From Rhizophlyctis rosea (taxonomy: Eukaryota; Chytridiomycota; Chytridiomycetes; Rhizophlyctidales; Rhizophlyctidaceae), in the NCBI GenBank assembly GCA_027596075.1, contig JADGJC010000490.1, forward strand, positions 1 through 21,411: DNA of 21,411 nucleotides. The letters are read 5' to 3'. The notes beneath the pieces were generated by a model, which saw nothing but the letters and a program-made list of their open reading frames with translations, did not search any database and was not told the DNA's origin. Shown in pieces: positions 20,059 through 21,411 of this stretch; position 1 is the stretch's first letter; each line of letters starts with the position of its first letter. A program made the position numbers and the translations under genes.

Positions 20059-21411
20059 TATCCCAAATCCCAACGGAATCATCATCATCATCACCCATCC
20101 GTAACATTATTCAAACTGTCATCCACAACAAATCTCCACCCGGCCTCTTCCACTGAAACGGCCCCATCACTCGAAACGTCAAATCAAACGTCACATCAAC
20201 ACCAACAACAAAGTAGTAGTTCAGAACTCGATTTCCATACTCCTACATCTCTACCTCCCGTCCTCCCACCCGGAACCTACCGTCACCCACTAGCACCCTC
20301 ATCGCCCTCCACACCACACTCCGTCGCCCCTTACTCTACCCTAAGACCAATAGACAAATTGGCCCTCGCCTCCGTCGACGGAGAAATCGTCAGCAACCTC
20401 GAAAAGCACGCCCACCACGGCAGCAGAACGACTGTAAACGGTAGTCGGCAAAACATCAGCGGGTCGAAGAATAATATTAACGGAATAACAACGACAGCAA
20501 TGACCTCCAACGAGCAAACGAGAGAGCAGGAGACGGCGCCGTCAATATCGGGGCCGGAGAGCTTGATTACGCAGGTTCGACCGCCGGGTGAGGAGGAGAT
20601 TGGGGGTGGTGCGGGTGGGACGGGGCATGGACCTCCCAATGGGGCGGCGGCATCCGCGGCACCGGCGGCGGAGGATAAGTTGGCGAGCTTGATTACGCAG
20701 GTCAAAATGCCTGAGAATCAGGATGATACATGTGAGTAGCTGCTTGTTTCCTTTGACTTCTAATCAAAAGGGTATCATTTTCATTGTTGGTGGACATTGG
20801 GAGTTGTATGTTGCTACGCCATTGAGGAGAAATCCGACTGCAACCTTGATGGGCACTGCTTGAAGGGGATTGGACATTTCGAGGGGCGAAGTTTTGAGGA
20901 CCAGTATCTTTGTCAAAACCAGGAGCGATGAACAGTCACCGGAGATAACAACTAACGTCCAATCTAATACGCACATACAGTCACAGAATCCTCCGACGGC
21001 GACCTCTCCACGTCCACCGTCAACACAACACCACTCAACAATCCCATCACCTCCGTCTCCCCCTCCTCCCACCCAACCGCCCCATCCCCACAATCAACCG
21101 CCCCGTCATCACCCATCACCTCCGCCCCGCACCCCCCAAAATCGAAAAAACCCACCTCTTCTTCACAACCGAAATGGAAAAGCACGCTGGCGCGGGTGTT
21201 TGGCTGTTTCCACTGCGGCGCGGGGAGCATCCATAGCGATTTGGATGTTGATAAGGAGGGGAAGGGGAGTGGGAGGGGGGAGGTCGTGGGTGGGGGGGCG
21301 GTGGATTTGCCGGATAAGAGTGGGAAGGTGGAGGGGAAGGGTGTGGGTAGTGGGGGTGGGGTTGATGGGGGGAAGGGGGAGGTTGGGAAGGGGGAGGGGA
21401 AAGGGACGGTG
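20059..21411 (+). CDS. Small CTD phosphatase (CTDSP/Psr1-like), N-terminal part only
   Basis: Exons: 20059(or later)-20731 and 20981-21411, with intron 20732-20980 (249 nt). The frame runs off the right edge. The start is unresolved: the frame is open after a TAA at 20056, but the first in-frame ATG is well inside. Features in order: HHHHH, QQQSSSS and Ser/Pro/Thr-rich disorder; VDGEIVSNLEKH; PESLITQVRPPGEEE; KLASLITQVKMPENQDD; a second Ser/Pro-rich stretch; KPTSSSQPKWKSTLARVFGCFHCG; then a Gly/Lys-rich linker. Animal small CTD phosphatases begin with an ITQV/ITQI motif followed by a short hydrophobic Cys-containing segment before the catalytic HAD domain (DxDxT), and this is the same order. 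Those enzymes remove phosphate from the Pol II CTD; yeast Psr1/2 act at the plasma membrane through palmitoylated cysteines. The catalytic domain should follow within the next few hundred bases. Confidence 0.6.

Overview
This window is eukaryotic nuclear DNA, almost certainly fungal. The genes are split by GT-AG introns, mostly 47-90 nt, often with a CTAAC/CTAAG/CTGAC-like branch site shortly before the acceptor. I see no bacterial operon structure, rRNA, tRNA or CRISPR. A chytrid or other early-diverging fungus is possible, but I cannot fix the lineage. I built the gene models by hand from open frames, splice-site consensus and phase continuity.

Layout, left to right. (1) 1-2273: unassigned sequence with possible short spliced + strand ORFs (706-964; 2014-2273) and a TATA box at 1528. 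(2) 4922-2726, minus strand: an eight-exon gene for a 564-residue protein that follows the fold of class II fructose-bisphosphate aldolase but lacks the catalytic and zinc-binding motifs, and carries an acidic N-terminus and a basic nuclear-localisation-like patch. A 5'-leader exon and intron extend to about 5336. (3) 5539-6097, plus strand: a small two-exon gene of unknown function with its own TATA box and AATAAA signal. (4) 13532-6500, minus strand: an eleven-exon gene (at least 1915 residues) with an RGG-rich N-terminus, long disordered acidic segments, a pentatricopeptide-like helical region and a C-terminal segment resembling the Set2-Rpb1-interacting (SRI) domain. (5) 13587-15233, plus strand: a beta-propeller protein of the 'LPxGYEPSxLVW' type, divergent from gene 4, with a Lys/Glu-rich tail. 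Its first intron holds a 13-bp minisatellite. (6) 15234-19592: about 4.4 kb with no convincing gene, weak internal repeats and one clean hairpin. (7) 20059-21411, plus strand, running off the window: the N-terminal part of a small CTD phosphatase (CTDSP/Psr1-like HAD phosphatase). It shows a duplicated SLITQV motif and a Cys-containing membrane-anchor-like segment; the catalytic domain would lie beyond the right edge.

Two of the genes (4 and 7) point towards RNA polymerase II C-terminal-domain biology. In a eukaryote, adjacency alone is weak evidence for a shared function. The most unusual items are the degenerate nuclear-looking aldolase paralogue and the RGG/PPR-like/SRI-like architecture.
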